A stretch of DNA of 64,000 nucleotides from WTJO01 sp965660165. Its GTDB lineage: Bacteria; Pseudomonadota; Alphaproteobacteria; Puniceispirillales; Puniceispirillaceae. The notes beneath the pieces are model-generated. The model was given only the letters and a program-made list of their open reading frames with translations, ran no database searches and had not been told where the DNA came from. Both the position numbers and the translations under genes were made by a program. Below are positions 35,470 to 44,845 of this stretch, in pieces (positions within the stretch are counted from its first letter, which is position 1; each line of letters begins with the position of its first letter). The stretch lies in contig CBFHYU010000005.1 of the NCBI GenBank assembly GCA_965660165.1, forward strand, positions 23,375 to 87,374. The letters are read 5' to 3'.

Positions 35470-37260
35470 CTAATAGACCCGCGCTACTGGCGGAATAGAC
35501 TGTACCTCATTTGTCAATGTAGACATGGTGACATCACGATAATTGACTGTTGATTTATTATGTTCATCCAACCACATCACTGTATGTTTCATCCAGTTCT
35601 CATCATCTCTATCTGGAAAATCTTCATGGGCATGCGCGCCACGTGATTCAGTGCGCTGATGGGCTGAACGCACCGTCACAAGCGCTTGGCTTACTAAATT
35701 TTCAAGCTCTAGGGCTTCGACCAAATCTGTGTTCCAGATTAGTGATCTGTCTTCAATGCCAACTGATGGTAGCATAGAGGCAATATCATCCATCTTTTTC
35801 ACGCCCTCATCAAGTGACTGGCCAGAGCGGAACACAGCTGCATATTGCTGCATAGCACGTTGCATTTCAAGCCGAACAGCACCAACCTTCTCTTTGCCTT
35901 TGGCATGACGCATTCTGTCAAGCCTGTCTAGCGCCTTGTCAGTTGACTGCTTATCAGGCGGCGGTAATGCTGCGCCTGCGGTGACTGTTTCTGCCGCCCG
36001 ATGCGCTGCTGCCCGTCCAAATACAACAATATCAAGCAGCGAGTTTGTACCAAGACGGTTTGCCCCATGCACTGACACACAGGCGGCCTCACCAATGGCC
36101 ATCAGCCCGCCTGCCACACGGTTTGGATCATCTGCAGTCGGAGATAATACTTCACCATGATAATTCGTCGGAATACCGCCCATATTATAATGCACAGTCG
36201 GCAATACAGGAATAGGCTCTTTGGTGATATCCACACCGCAGAAAATACGCGCTGTCTCAGTAATGCCTGGCAATCTTTCATGCAGGGTGTCTGCATCAAT
36301 ATGCTCAAGATGAAGCATAATATGATCTTTATTTGGCCCTACGCCGCGACCTTCATTTATTTCAATCGTCATTGCCCGACTAACCACATCACGGCTAGCT
36401 AGGTCTTTGGCGGTTGGTGCATATCTCTCCATAAACCGCTCACCTTCAGAATTAGTGAGATAGCCGCCTTCACCACGAGCGCCTTCGGTAATCAGAACAC
36501 CTGCGCCATAAATACCTGTTGGGTGGAATTGCACAAATTCCATATCCTGAAGCGGCAATCCAGCACGCAAGGCCATAGCATTGCCATCTCCTGTGCAGGT
36601 ATGCGCCGATGTGCATGAGAAATAGACACGGCCATATCCACCTGTTGCTAGCACAGTGCGCTGACCCAAAAAGCGATGTAATGAGCCATCTTCCATAGCA
36701 AGCGCCAATACACCCTGACAATTACCCGCATCATCCATGATCAGATCAATCGCATAATATTCGACAAAAAACTCTGCCTTATGCCGAAGACATTGCTGAT
36801 ATAGTGTATGTAGAATGGCATGGCCTGTACGATCTGCCGCTGCACAGGCACGGCGCGCAATAGATTTACCATAATCTAGCGTATGGCCACCAAATGGGCG
36901 CTGATAGATATTACCATCTTCTGTCCGAGAGAATGGCACGCCATAATGTTCAAGCTCAATCACAGACGGAATCGCATTTCGGCACATATATTCGATGGCA
37001 TCCTGATCGCCAAGCCAGTCAGACCCTTTGACAGTATCATACATATGATATTGCCAGTTATCACCTTCGCCCATATTGTTCAGCGCTGCCCCGATACCGC
37101 CTTGTGCAGCAACAGTGTGCGAGCGTGTCGGAAATACTTTGGTAATACAGGCGGTGCGCAAATTCGAGGTAGACATGCCTAATGTTGCCCGTAATCCAGC
37201 GCCACCAGCGCCAACCACAATCACATCATAATGATGGTCTGTAATCTCATATGCACTCAT
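35470..37260 (-). CDS. sdhA: Succinate dehydrogenase flavoprotein subunit
   Basis: Catalytic subunit of complex II with covalent FAD. 596 aa. FAD motif VVGAGGAGLRATLG, the flavinylated His in TRSHTVAAQGG (about residue 47), the substrate loop HPTGIYGAGVLITEGARGEGGYL and the C-terminal ESRGAHAHEDFPDRDD are all conserved. 110 bases separate it from sdhD, containing an inverted repeat (separate entry). Confidence 0.98.
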   Translation of the reverse strand: MSAYEITDHHYDVIVVGAGGAGLRATLGMSTSNLRTACITKVFPTRSHTVAAQGGIGAALNNMGEGDNWQYHMYDTVKGSDWLGDQDAIEYMCRNAIPSVIELEHYGVPFSRTEDGNIYQRPFGGHTLDYGKSIARRACAAADRTGHAILHTLYQQCLRHKAEFFVEYYAIDLIMDDAGNCQGVLALAMEDGSLHRFLGQRTVLATGGYGRVYFSCTSAHTCTGDGNAMALRAGLPLQDMEFVQFHPTGIYGAGVLITEGARGEGGYLTNSEGERFMERYAPTAKDLASRDVVSRAMTIEINEGRGVGPNKDHIMLHLEHIDADTLHERLPGITETARIFCGVDITKEPIPVLPTVHYNMGGIPTNYHGEVLSPTADDPNRVAGGLMAIGEAACVSVHGANRLGTNSLLDIVVFGRAAAHRAAETVTAGAALPPPDKQSTDKALDRLDRMRHAKGKEKVGAVRLEMQRAMQQYAAVFRSGQSLDEGVKKMDDIASMLPSVGIEDRSLIWNTDLVEALELENLVSQALVTVRSAHQRTESRGAHAHEDFPDRDDENWMKHTVMWLDEHNKSTVNYRDVTMSTLTNEVQSIPPVARVY

Positions 37261-37338
37261 ATTTTTTTCTCCAACTGATCACACAACAAAGCTATCGTTT
37301 ATGACCATTATTGACACTATAACGTCTGAATATAATAT

Positions 37339-37368
37339 AGCTGGCCTAGCCGATAAGTGAAGCCAGCT
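37339..37368. repeat. Inverted repeat in the sdhD-sdhA gap
   Basis: AGCTGGC (37339-37345) and GCCAGCT (37362-37368) form perfect seven-base arms with a 16-base loop, directly downstream of the sdhD stop on the minus strand. Without a T run it is more likely an mRNA processing or stability element, or an attenuator tuning sdhAB relative to sdhCD, than a terminator. Confidence 0.5.
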
Positions 37369-37370
37369 TT

Positions 37371-37760
37371 CTATAATGCGATTTTCAAAATGCTGAACAA
37401 GCTCAGGCTTGCTAGCAAAATGGCCAGCATTTTGACCATAATCAACGCGATCATCCGAACTGTCTCATTGCCAACATAATCTTCAAGTACCACCTGAAGC
37501 CCTAATGCGGCATGCCAGAACCCAACCCCGACAAACAACAGCATGATAGTTGCATTTACAGGATGGCTGATAAGCGATACTGCCTGCTGATAATCCGCAC
37601 CAGACAGGCTGAATATAAGCCAAATCATCCAGCAAATTAACGGCAACATGGCGATTGCTGTTAGGCGCTGATGCCACCAATGCGACAGGCCAGATTTTGC
37701 GGCACCTAGCCCTCTTACCTTGCCAAGCGGCGTTCTCATACTATGTGCTTTATGTGCCAT
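37371..37760 (-). CDS. sdhD: Succinate dehydrogenase membrane anchor subunit SdhD
   Basis: 129 aa integral membrane protein with three hydrophobic segments (about residues 30-50, 60-85 and 100-125). N-terminal MRTPLGKVRGLGAAKSGLSHWWHQRLTA is characteristic. It supplies part of the ubiquinone and haem b site. It lies 12 bases after sdhC, in the usual C-D-A-B order. Confidence 0.93.
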   Translation of the reverse strand: MAHKAHSMRTPLGKVRGLGAAKSGLSHWWHQRLTAIAMLPLICWMIWLIFSLSGADYQQAVSLISHPVNATIMLLFVGVGFWHAALGLQVVLEDYVGNETVRMIALIMVKMLAILLASLSLFSILKIAL

Positions 37761-37772
37761 CTTCGCCCCCCC

Positions 37773-38162
37773 TTAGAGTATCACGCCAGAAAACAGCAAT
37801 AGCCAGAAAGCGGCACATAATGCGATAGCAATGGCGATTGCCAGCTTTCCTGAACGATAGACAGCCTCGATCGTTAGCCCTTTGCCCATATCCCAGAATA
37901 AATGCCTGACCCCGTTACAGCCATGATAAAACAACGCCGCTGAATAGCCAGCTAGCACCAGCATAGCTAGCGGATGTGACAGGATCATTTGAGCAGTGGC
38001 AAATGCCTGCTCACCCGCGCTAAGCATCACCAGCCAGAACGCCAAAAGCACTGTGCCAGACGATAGCACCACGCCTGTAAGACGGTGGGTAATTGACATC
38101 AATGCAGGCAATGGCAATTTATAAATTTGCAGATGAGGTGAAAGCGGCCGTGTTTTTGACAT
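37773..38162 (-). CDS. sdhC: Succinate dehydrogenase cytochrome b556 subunit SdhC
   Basis: 129 aa membrane protein with three hydrophobic segments. RPLSPHLQIYKLPLPALMSITHRLTG is the family signature and includes the quinone-site Ser/Arg region; the haem-ligand His lies in LFYHGCNGVRHLFWD. First gene of sdhCDAB-zapE. The 200-base region up to the divergent pdxY must hold its promoter; I do not see a clear consensus match. Confidence 0.95.
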   Translation of the reverse strand: MSKTRPLSPHLQIYKLPLPALMSITHRLTGVVLSSGTVLLAFWLVMLSAGEQAFATAQMILSHPLAMLVLAGYSAALFYHGCNGVRHLFWDMGKGLTIEAVYRSGKLAIAIAIALCAAFWLLLFSGVIL

Positions 38163-38362
38163 TGTCAGAGCAACCTTAACAGCAGATAAAACTAGTTGAA
38201 TTCCTCTATCTTCTAGCCTATTTTCAGCGGTTCATCAATCACTTCAACAGCATATCTCACATTATGCACATCTCAGCGTCAAAAGGTTCTTGAGTATCTC
38301 TGCAAAAACCCTTTATCACTATAGATAATGAGATGGTTTAGACTAATAACTGGCTGAGTATC

Positions 38363-39205
38363 ATGCGCATTTCTTCTAGGCCTAGCGGTAAATCGATTCT
38401 GACTATCCAGTCTGCTGTTATGTATGGCGCTGTGGGTAATGATGCAGCGATGGCAATTTATGACCATTTCGGAATTTCTGCGTTCAGGCTGGATACTGTC
38501 AGGCTTGCCGCCCATCCAGGCTTTGGGCAGATGTATGCCGCGATTAGCGCTACTGAGACGCTTGACAGGCTACTGGAAAATTTCTCACGCCTTGATATTG
38601 CAACCTCACTAGCCATCATCCAGACAGGCTATCTTGGCCATGCCGACCAAGTACCAATATTGGCACGTCATATCACGCAAATGAAAGCAGATAATCCAGC
38701 ACTTGAATATTGCCTTGATCCCGTGATGGGCGATGGCGGAAAATTATATGTGGATAAGGCGCTTAGCACTGCGTTAAGGGCTGAATTATTACCGCTTGCC
38801 CAACATCTTACCCCAAATTTGTTTGAGCTTGAGATGTTGGCAGATAGACCCATTAACACGATGCAAGAGGTGATAGATGCTGCCACTACGCTTAAATCTA
38901 TGTACCAGCTTTCCTCTATCATTGTGACGGCCATTCCAGAAGATGAGATGATGACAGATCTCATCATTTCTGAAGACGGGCTGGCCACACATAGTCATAA
39001 GCGCCAGCGTTCAGGCGTATCAGGTGGCGGCGATATGTTTACAGCTTATTATCTATCCAAGCGCCTGCTAGGACATAGTGCGCATCACGCATCAAGGCTC
39101 GCAAGCAAAGCCGTAACAGTCTGTGCAGGCCTATCTGATGACCCCCGCGCCCTGCCAATAAAAGACTGGCTACAGCATCATAAACAGCCCTCGTCAGCAG
39201 AGTAG
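38363..39205 (+). CDS. pdxY: Pyridoxal kinase (PdxY/PdxK type)
   Basis: Ribokinase-family salvage enzyme that phosphorylates pyridoxal to PLP. 280 aa. N-terminal ILTIQSAVMYGAVGNDAA, the central YCLDPVMGDGGKLYV and the GGGD anion hole with catalytic Asp (SGVSGGGDMFTAY) match the family. It is divergent from sdhC, and its stop codon directly abuts that of the convergent asd. PLP made here is the cofactor of aminotransferases in the window, but no direct link is implied. Confidence 0.92.
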   Translation: MRISSRPSGKSILTIQSAVMYGAVGNDAAMAIYDHFGISAFRLDTVRLAAHPGFGQMYAAISATETLDRLLENFSRLDIATSLAIIQTGYLGHADQVPILARHITQMKADNPALEYCLDPVMGDGGKLYVDKALSTALRAELLPLAQHLTPNLFELEMLADRPINTMQEVIDAATTLKSMYQLSSIIVTAIPEDEMMTDLIISEDGLATHSHKRQRSGVSGGGDMFTAYYLSKRLLGHSAHHASRLASKAVTVCAGLSDDPRALPIKDWLQHHKQPSSAE

Positions 39206-40240
39206 CTAGCGGCCTGATAGCCCCTGTTCAACCACAAGCTCGGCAATCTGGACAGAATTTAGCGCAGCACCTTTGCGCAGATTATCTGCTACGCACCAAA
39301 ATACAAGCCCGTTCTCAATGGTCGGGTCGCGGCGTATTCTGCTGATAAATACAGCATCTTCACCTGCCGCTTCTATTGGGGTCACATAGCCTTCATTGGC
39401 GCGATGGTCAATCACACTACAGCCTGGTGCTTCACGCAATAATTCACGTGCTTCAGATTCATTGATTGGCTTGTCTGTTTCGATAAACACAGCCTCACAA
39501 TGGCCAATAAACACAGGTATCCGAACACAATGGGCAGCAAGTTTGATGCTTGGATCAAGAATTTTCTTGGTCTCAGCTGTCATTTTCCATTCTTCTTTGG
39601 TGAAGCCGTCATCCATAAATATATCAATATGCGGTATCGCATTAAAGGCAATCTGCTTAGTGAATTTTTCAGGCTTAATTTCATCATGCACAAACACGCC
39701 CTTAGTCTGATTAAACAGCTCATCCATGCCAGCCGCACCCGCACCAGAGGTTGCCTGATAGGTTGACACCAGCACGCGCCTGACGCCATAGCGATCATGT
39801 AATGGCTTTAGCGCAACAACAAGCTGGGCTGTAGAACAGTTAGGGTTGGCAATAATATTGCGGCCGCCATGTGCTTTCAGACAGCCCTTAGCCGCATCTG
39901 GATTTACTTCAGGCACAATCAGCGGTACATCATCATCCATTCGAAAGGCAGACGAATTATCAATAACAATACAGCCAGCCTCTCCTGCCTTAGGTGCAAC
40001 CGATTTTGCGGTATCACCCCCTGCGGAAAATAGTGCAATATCAGCCTGTGAAAAATCAAACTTGTCGAGCGACTGAACCTTTACGATTTTGTCATCACCA
40101 TAAGAAAGCTCTTTGCCAGCTGACTTTGAAGACGCAAGGGCAAACACCTCATCACAGGGAAATTGGCGTTCTGCCAATGTCCGCAACATCTCTCTGCCAA
40201 CCGCGCCTGTAGCGCCCGCAACAGCAACACGAACTCCCAT
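39206..40240 (-). CDS. asd: Aspartate-semialdehyde dehydrogenase
   Basis: NADPH-dependent reduction of aspartyl phosphate, the branch to lysine, threonine and methionine. 344 aa. NADP motif AVAGATGAVGREML (about 6-19), catalytic Cys135 in NPNCSTAQL and the substrate site HIDIF...EEWKMTAETKKI are present. It ends the leuC-leuD-leuB-asd series, 39 bases after leuB. Confidence 0.96.
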   Translation of the reverse strand: MGVRVAVAGATGAVGREMLRTLAERQFPCDEVFALASSKSAGKELSYGDDKIVKVQSLDKFDFSQADIALFSAGGDTAKSVAPKAGEAGCIVIDNSSAFRMDDDVPLIVPEVNPDAAKGCLKAHGGRNIIANPNCSTAQLVVALKPLHDRYGVRRVLVSTYQATSGAGAAGMDELFNQTKGVFVHDEIKPEKFTKQIAFNAIPHIDIFMDDGFTKEEWKMTAETKKILDPSIKLAAHCVRIPVFIGHCEAVFIETDKPINESEARELLREAPGCSVIDHRANEGYVTPIEAAGEDAVFISRIRRDPTIENGLVFWCVADNLRKGAALNSVQIAELVVEQGLSGR

Positions 40241-40279
40241 AACATCACTCCTTAATTCGCCGATTATCCTCGCCAGTTT

Positions 40280-41395
40280 CTAGCGGGCGCGCCTATCCAT
40301 TGCATCTAGTACAGCCTGTGTCATGCCTGTAGTGCCGACCTGCTCACAATCAGGGCCCATAATATCGCCTGTGCGCTTACCAGAGGCAAGCGCATCTGCA
40401 ACCGCCGCTTCCACCAAATCGGCTTCTTCTGCCTGATCAAATGAATAGCGCAACATCATTGCAAAGCTTAAGAATTGGGCAAGTGGGTTTGCCAAATCCT
40501 GTCCAGCAATATCTGGTGCAGAGCCGTGAACTGGCTCATACATCGCTTTTGGCAGACCTGTCTCAGGGTCTGGCGTGCCAAGTGATGCTGAGGGCAACAT
40601 CCCAAGCGAACCCGTAAGCATGGCCGCACAGTCAGATAGCAAATCACCAAACAGATTATCAGTGACAATTACGTCAAATTGCTTTGGCGCACGCACCAGC
40701 TGCATCGCGCAATTATCTGCATACATATGTGACAGGCGAATATCTTGGCCTTCTGCTTCATGCAACGCTGTCATTTCTTCACGCCAGAGAATACCAGAAT
40801 GCATCACATTTGATTTTTCAACTGAGGTTACTGACCCGTTACGCTTTCTGGCCAGATCAAAGGCAACTCGTCCAATGCGCTGGATTTCACCTGTTGAATA
40901 GGCATTTGTATCATAGCCTTTGCGCGTGCCATCAGCCAGCGTATCAATACCGCGAGGCTCAGCAAAATATGAGCCGCCGCACAGCTCACGCAGAATCATG
41001 ATATTCAGTCCAGATACAATTTCAGGCTTCAAGGTCGAGGCGCTTACCAGCGCGTCAAACACAATAGCTGGACGCAAATTTGCGAATAAATCCATTTCCT
41101 TGCGCAACGCCAACAAACCGCGCTCTGGCTTTAGGGAAAAATCCAGACCATCATATTGAGGGCCGCCAACAGCGCCAAATAGCACCGCATCTGACGCAAC
41201 TGCATCTGCAAGTGTTTCATCACGAAGCGGTGTGCCATACGCATCATAGGCCGCACCACCGACCTTATCCTCAGAGATATCAAAATCAAGAGATTTATGT
41301 TTTGCAAGCCAGTCAATCACCTTAAGATTGGCTGCCATCACTTCAACCCCGATACCATCACCAGGCAACACCATGACTTTTCTATTGGATGCCAT
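40280..41395 (-). CDS. leuB: 3-isopropylmalate dehydrogenase
   Basis: NAD-dependent oxidative decarboxylation of 3-isopropylmalate, the third step in leucine synthesis. 371 aa. VLPGDGIGVEVM at the N-terminus, LRKEMDLFANLRPA, the NAD/substrate region VTDNLFGDLLSDCAAMLTGSLG and EPVHGSAPDIAGQ are conserved. It lies 87 bases after leuD in the same orientation. Confidence 0.97.
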   Translation of the reverse strand: MASNRKVMVLPGDGIGVEVMAANLKVIDWLAKHKSLDFDISEDKVGGAAYDAYGTPLRDETLADAVASDAVLFGAVGGPQYDGLDFSLKPERGLLALRKEMDLFANLRPAIVFDALVSASTLKPEIVSGLNIMILRELCGGSYFAEPRGIDTLADGTRKGYDTNAYSTGEIQRIGRVAFDLARKRNGSVTSVEKSNVMHSGILWREEMTALHEAEGQDIRLSHMYADNCAMQLVRAPKQFDVIVTDNLFGDLLSDCAAMLTGSLGMLPSASLGTPDPETGLPKAMYEPVHGSAPDIAGQDLANPLAQFLSFAMMLRYSFDQAEEADLVEAAVADALASGKRTGDIMGPDCEQVGTTGMTQAVLDAMDRRAR

Positions 41396-41482
41396 TTTCC
41401 CTGCTCCTTAATTCTAACCTATATGCCAGCCCTGTTATGGTAGGCCAGATAGCTAACTCAAAAATGTATCTAGCCTATAGCC

Positions 41483-42088
41483 TTATAGCCAGGGCATTTC
41501 TGATTTGCGCTTATCTTCAAATGAGGCAATATTATCCTGCTTCTCAAGGGTAAGACCAATATCATCTAGCCCTTCTAGCAAGCATTGCTTTCTGAACGGA
41601 TCAATCTCAAAGCTGACATCAGCGCCATTTGGACGTTTGATAATCTGGTTCACAAGATCAATATGCAATTCTGGATTTTCAGCATCTTCAGCATCTGCCA
41701 TCAACGCATCTCTGTCTGCTGGGCTTACCTTGATAGGCAAAATCCCGTTCTTAAAGCAGTTATTATAAAAAATATCTGCAAAGCTGGTTGAGATAACACA
41801 TCTGACACCATAATCAAGCAATGCCCATGGGGCATGCTCACGGCTTGACCCACAGCCAAAATTATCGCCAGCAACAATAATTTCTGCCTGACGATAGGCT
41901 GGCTTGTTCAATATGAAGTCACTATTTTCAGACCCATCATCAAAATATCTCATCTCATGAAACAGATTAACGCCAAGCCCTGACCGCTTGATAGTTTTCA
42001 AAAACTGTTTCGGGATAATCATATCTGTATCAATATTCAGAATATTCAGAGGGGCAGCAATGCCTGTAAGCTGATCAAATTTTTTCAT
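41483..42088 (-). CDS. leuD: 3-isopropylmalate dehydratase small subunit
   Basis: Small swivelling domain of isopropylmalate isomerase. 201 aa. LNILNIDTDMIIPKQFLKTI at the N-terminus and AGDNFGCGSSREHAPWAL with the substrate-binding loop are the family hallmarks. It works as a heterodimer with LeuC, whose gene lies 33 bases upstream. Confidence 0.97.
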   Translation of the reverse strand: MKKFDQLTGIAAPLNILNIDTDMIIPKQFLKTIKRSGLGVNLFHEMRYFDDGSENSDFILNKPAYRQAEIIVAGDNFGCGSSREHAPWALLDYGVRCVISTSFADIFYNNCFKNGILPIKVSPADRDALMADAEDAENPELHIDLVNQIIKRPNGADVSFEIDPFRKQCLLEGLDDIGLTLEKQDNIASFEDKRKSEMPWL

Positions 42089-42121
42089 ATCTCTCTCTTT
42101 TCCAACGCCTATGCGTAATTC

Positions 42122-43540
42122 TTACGCTGATGGGTTACGCAAATCACGGACATCACACAGATGACCTGTTAATGCTGCGGCAACTGCCATTTGCGGGCTT
42201 ACCAGATGAGTTCTTCCGCCTTTACCCTGCCTGCCTTCAAAATTGCGGTTTGAGGTTGAGGCAGCACGTTCCCCAGGCGCCAGACGATCTGCGTTCATCG
42301 CCAGACACATAGAACAGCCAGGCTCTCTCCATTCAAATCCAGCAGCTTCGAAAATCTTGTCTAACCCTTCTTCTTCAGCCTGCTGTTTTACCAATCCTGA
42401 CCCTGGCACAACCATCGCCCGCACACCCTGTTTGACAGAACGGCCTTTGGCGATTTCAGCTGCAACACGCAAATCTTCAATACGGCTATTTGTGCACGAA
42501 CCGATAAATACAGTATCAATTTTGATATCTGTTAGCTTCATGCCTGCCTCTAGCCCCATATAGCTTAGGGCGCGTTCGGTCTTTGCTTGTCTTGCTGGGT
42601 CTGAAATCTTTTTCGGATCAGGCACATTAGCTGTGATTGGTAGCGCATCTTCAGGGCTAGTGCCCCAAGTTACGGTTGGCACAATATCACCAGCGTCAAG
42701 CGTTACTTCAGTATCATATACCGCGCCTTCATCTGACGGTAATGAGCGCCACCATGCGACTGCCTTGTCCCAATTATCACCAGATGGTGCCATTGGGCGA
42801 CCTTTCAGATAGTCAAAGGTTTTTTCATCTGGGGCAATCATGCCTGCACGTGCGCCAGCTTCGATTGCCATATTACATACTGTCATCCGCCCTTCCATAG
42901 ACAGATTTGTAATCGCATCACCAGCAAATTCGATCACATGGCCTGTGCCGCCTGCTGTGCCAATTTTGCCAATAATCGCTAGAATAATATCTTTGGCGGT
43001 TACGTCAGGCGCCATGTCACCAGAAACAGATATCCGCATATTTTTTGCAGGTTGCTGGATAAGAGTTTGGGTTGCCAGCACATGCTCAACCTCAGAGGTG
43101 CCAATGCCAAACGCAAGAGCGCCAAATGCGCCATGTGTCGCGGTATGCGAATCACCACACACAATCGTCATGCCAGGTTGGGTAAAACCCTGTTCAGGGC
43201 CAATAACATGCACAATTCCTTGCCGCACATCATTCATACCAAAATATGGCACGCTAAATTCAGCAGCGTTCGCTTCTAGCGCTTCTACCTGAATTCGGCT
43301 TTCATCATCTTCAATGCCGCCAGAACGGTCTGTTGTAGGTACATTGTGATCTGCAACTGCCAATGTGCGCTCTGGTGAATGCACAGAGCGTCCTGCATTT
43401 CTGAGCCCTTCAAAGGCTTGCGGGCTTGTTACCTCATGCACTAGATGCCTATCAATATAGATAAGTCCTGCGCCGTCATCTGATTTATGTACCAGATGCG
43501 CATCCCAAATTTTGTCAAATAATGTCTTTGGTGCTGACAT
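42122..43540 (-). CDS. leuC: 3-isopropylmalate dehydratase large subunit
   Basis: Aconitase-family 4Fe-4S enzyme that isomerises 2- to 3-isopropylmalate. 472 aa. TLFDKIWDAHLV at the start, CGDSHTATHGAFGALAFGIGTSEVEHVLATQ and the cluster ligands in FIGSCTNSR and GCSMCLAMN are present. It starts the leu operon; a strong GGGGGAT ribosome-binding site precedes the ATG, and the hairpin at 43586-43611 lies between it and rplS. Confidence 0.97.
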   Translation of the reverse strand: MSAPKTLFDKIWDAHLVHKSDDGAGLIYIDRHLVHEVTSPQAFEGLRNAGRSVHSPERTLAVADHNVPTTDRSGGIEDDESRIQVEALEANAAEFSVPYFGMNDVRQGIVHVIGPEQGFTQPGMTIVCGDSHTATHGAFGALAFGIGTSEVEHVLATQTLIQQPAKNMRISVSGDMAPDVTAKDIILAIIGKIGTAGGTGHVIEFAGDAITNLSMEGRMTVCNMAIEAGARAGMIAPDEKTFDYLKGRPMAPSGDNWDKAVAWWRSLPSDEGAVYDTEVTLDAGDIVPTVTWGTSPEDALPITANVPDPKKISDPARQAKTERALSYMGLEAGMKLTDIKIDTVFIGSCTNSRIEDLRVAAEIAKGRSVKQGVRAMVVPGSGLVKQQAEEEGLDKIFEAAGFEWREPGCSMCLAMNADRLAPGERAASTSNRNFEGRQGKGGRTHLVSPQMAVAAALTGHLCDVRDLRNPSA

Positions 43541-43585
43541 AATATCCCCCTTTTTGAAATCACCTTAGTCCAACAAGACAGTAAA

Positions 43586-43611
43586 GGCTGTGGCAGTTAC
43601 CCGCCACAGCC
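43586..43611 (-). terminator. Hairpin between rplS and leuC, probable terminator
   Basis: GGCTGTGGC (43586-43594) and GCCACAGCC (43603-43611) form a perfect nine-base stem with an eight-base loop. On the minus strand it is followed by TTTACTGTCTTGTTGG, a weak T tract. It lies 35 bases after rplS and 45 before leuC, so it most likely ends the ffh-rplS transcript; attenuation of leuC is an alternative, though no leucine-rich leader peptide is visible. Confidence 0.62.
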
Positions 43612-43646
43612 AGTCTATCTGTTCATTATGGCGGTGATAATGCGAA

Positions 43647-44024
43647 TTAAGATTTAGCTGATGGACGCACAGTTTTTTCGGCAATTCGTGCAGCTTTACC
43701 AGTACGACCGCGCAGATAGTATAGCTTTGCACGGCGCACCGCACCACGACGCATTACCTCAATATTCTGAATGCGCGGTGAATATAGCGGGAACACACGT
43801 TCTACCCCTTCACCATATGATATTTTCCGCACTGTGAATGATGAGCTAACACCGCGATTGGTGCGCGCGATACATACGCCTTCAAATGCCTGAATACGTT
43901 CACGCGTACCTTCTACCACCTTAACATTGATTTTCAATGTATCACCTGGGCCAAATTCTGGAATTGGACGCTCTGCTATTGCGGCGTCAATTTGCTTTTG
44001 TCCGATATTGTCCAGAATATTCAT
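43647..44024 (-). CDS. rplS: 50S ribosomal protein L19
   Basis: 125 aa from ATG 44024 (MNILDNIGQKQIDAAIAERP), preceded by GGAG at a good distance; the frame is open to 44054 but without homology. PGDTLKINVKVVEGTRERIQAFEGVCIAR, GVERVFPLYSPRI and KLYYLRGRTGKAARI are family segments. It sits at the 30S-50S interface. Last gene of the rpsP-rimM-trmD-rplS group. Confidence 0.97.
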   Translation of the reverse strand: MNILDNIGQKQIDAAIAERPIPEFGPGDTLKINVKVVEGTRERIQAFEGVCIARTNRGVSSSFTVRKISYGEGVERVFPLYSPRIQNIEVMRRGAVRRAKLYYLRGRTGKAARIAEKTVRPSAKS

Positions 44025-44078
44025 CGTAATGTCTCCATAAAATCTGAGCGCCACTAAAACAACAAAAACGCTCGCATG

Positions 44079-44822
44079 TCAATATTTATCGTCACTTTTT
44101 GCATGTTTCTTTGCGTCAAAGGCATGCCATAGATCTGGTCTGCGTGTGCGTGTAATGTCACATGACTGTTGATATTTGTAATTTGCTATCTGTTCATGAT
44201 GGCCTGATAACAATATTTCTGGCACTTCTTGGCCTTTCCATTGACGTGGCAGGGTATAGTGAGAATGTTCTAACAGCCCATTTTCAAAGCTGTCAGATAG
44301 ATGCCCTTCAGCCTTGCCCATTACCCCATCAAGCAACCTAACCACCCCATCCATAATCGTTAGCGCAGCAAGCTCGCCACCTGAAAGCACATAATCACCT
44401 AGCGATATTTCAACCAGCTGGTAATGGTCAATAACACGCTGATCAAGCCCTTCATAACGGCCACACACAAATAAGGTTGAACGCGATTGTGCCAATTCCC
44501 GCAAAAAAGACTGGCTAACAGCTTTGCCGCGCGGACTAGGATATAATAATACAGGGCGTTCATCATAATGGGACAGCACATGCTCAATGCCAGCCCCCAT
44601 CACATCAGCCCGCATCACCAGCCCAACGCCGCCGCCACATGCTGGCCCATCAACATCGCGATGCTTACCCGTTGCAAAATCACGTATCTGATAGGTGTCA
44701 AGCGACCAGATACCACGTTCTAATGCCCGTCCAGCAAGGGAATGGCCAAGCGGGCCTGGAAACATGTCAGGAAACAAGGTCAGCACAGATGCAGACCATT
44801 GGTGATGACCTTGCTGTGTCAT
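44079..44822 (-). CDS. trmD: tRNA (guanine-N1)-methyltransferase TrmD
   Basis: SPOUT methyltransferase forming m1G37 in tRNA and preventing frameshifts. 247 aa. VLTLFPDMFPGPLGHSLAGRAL, FVCGRYEGLDQRVI (trefoil knot SAM site) and EISLGDYVLSGGELAALTIMD are conserved. It lies between rimM and rplS with short gaps, the widespread order. Confidence 0.97.
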   Translation of the reverse strand: MTQQGHHQWSASVLTLFPDMFPGPLGHSLAGRALERGIWSLDTYQIRDFATGKHRDVDGPACGGGVGLVMRADVMGAGIEHVLSHYDERPVLLYPSPRGKAVSQSFLRELAQSRSTLFVCGRYEGLDQRVIDHYQLVEISLGDYVLSGGELAALTIMDGVVRLLDGVMGKAEGHLSDSFENGLLEHSHYTLPRQWKGQEVPEILLSGHHEQIANYKYQQSCDITRTRRPDLWHAFDAKKHAKSDDKY

Positions 44823-44845
44823 AATGCCTCCTTGTTATTTTGCGA

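Noticed and set aside
42840..43292. 150-codon open frame antisense to leuC
   Set aside because: Shadow of leuC; the sequence is low-quality protein with no family features.
43541..43646. Leucine attenuator with leader peptide upstream of leuC
   Set aside because: No short ORF with leucine codons is visible, and the hairpin is better placed as the terminator of the upstream rplS transcript.
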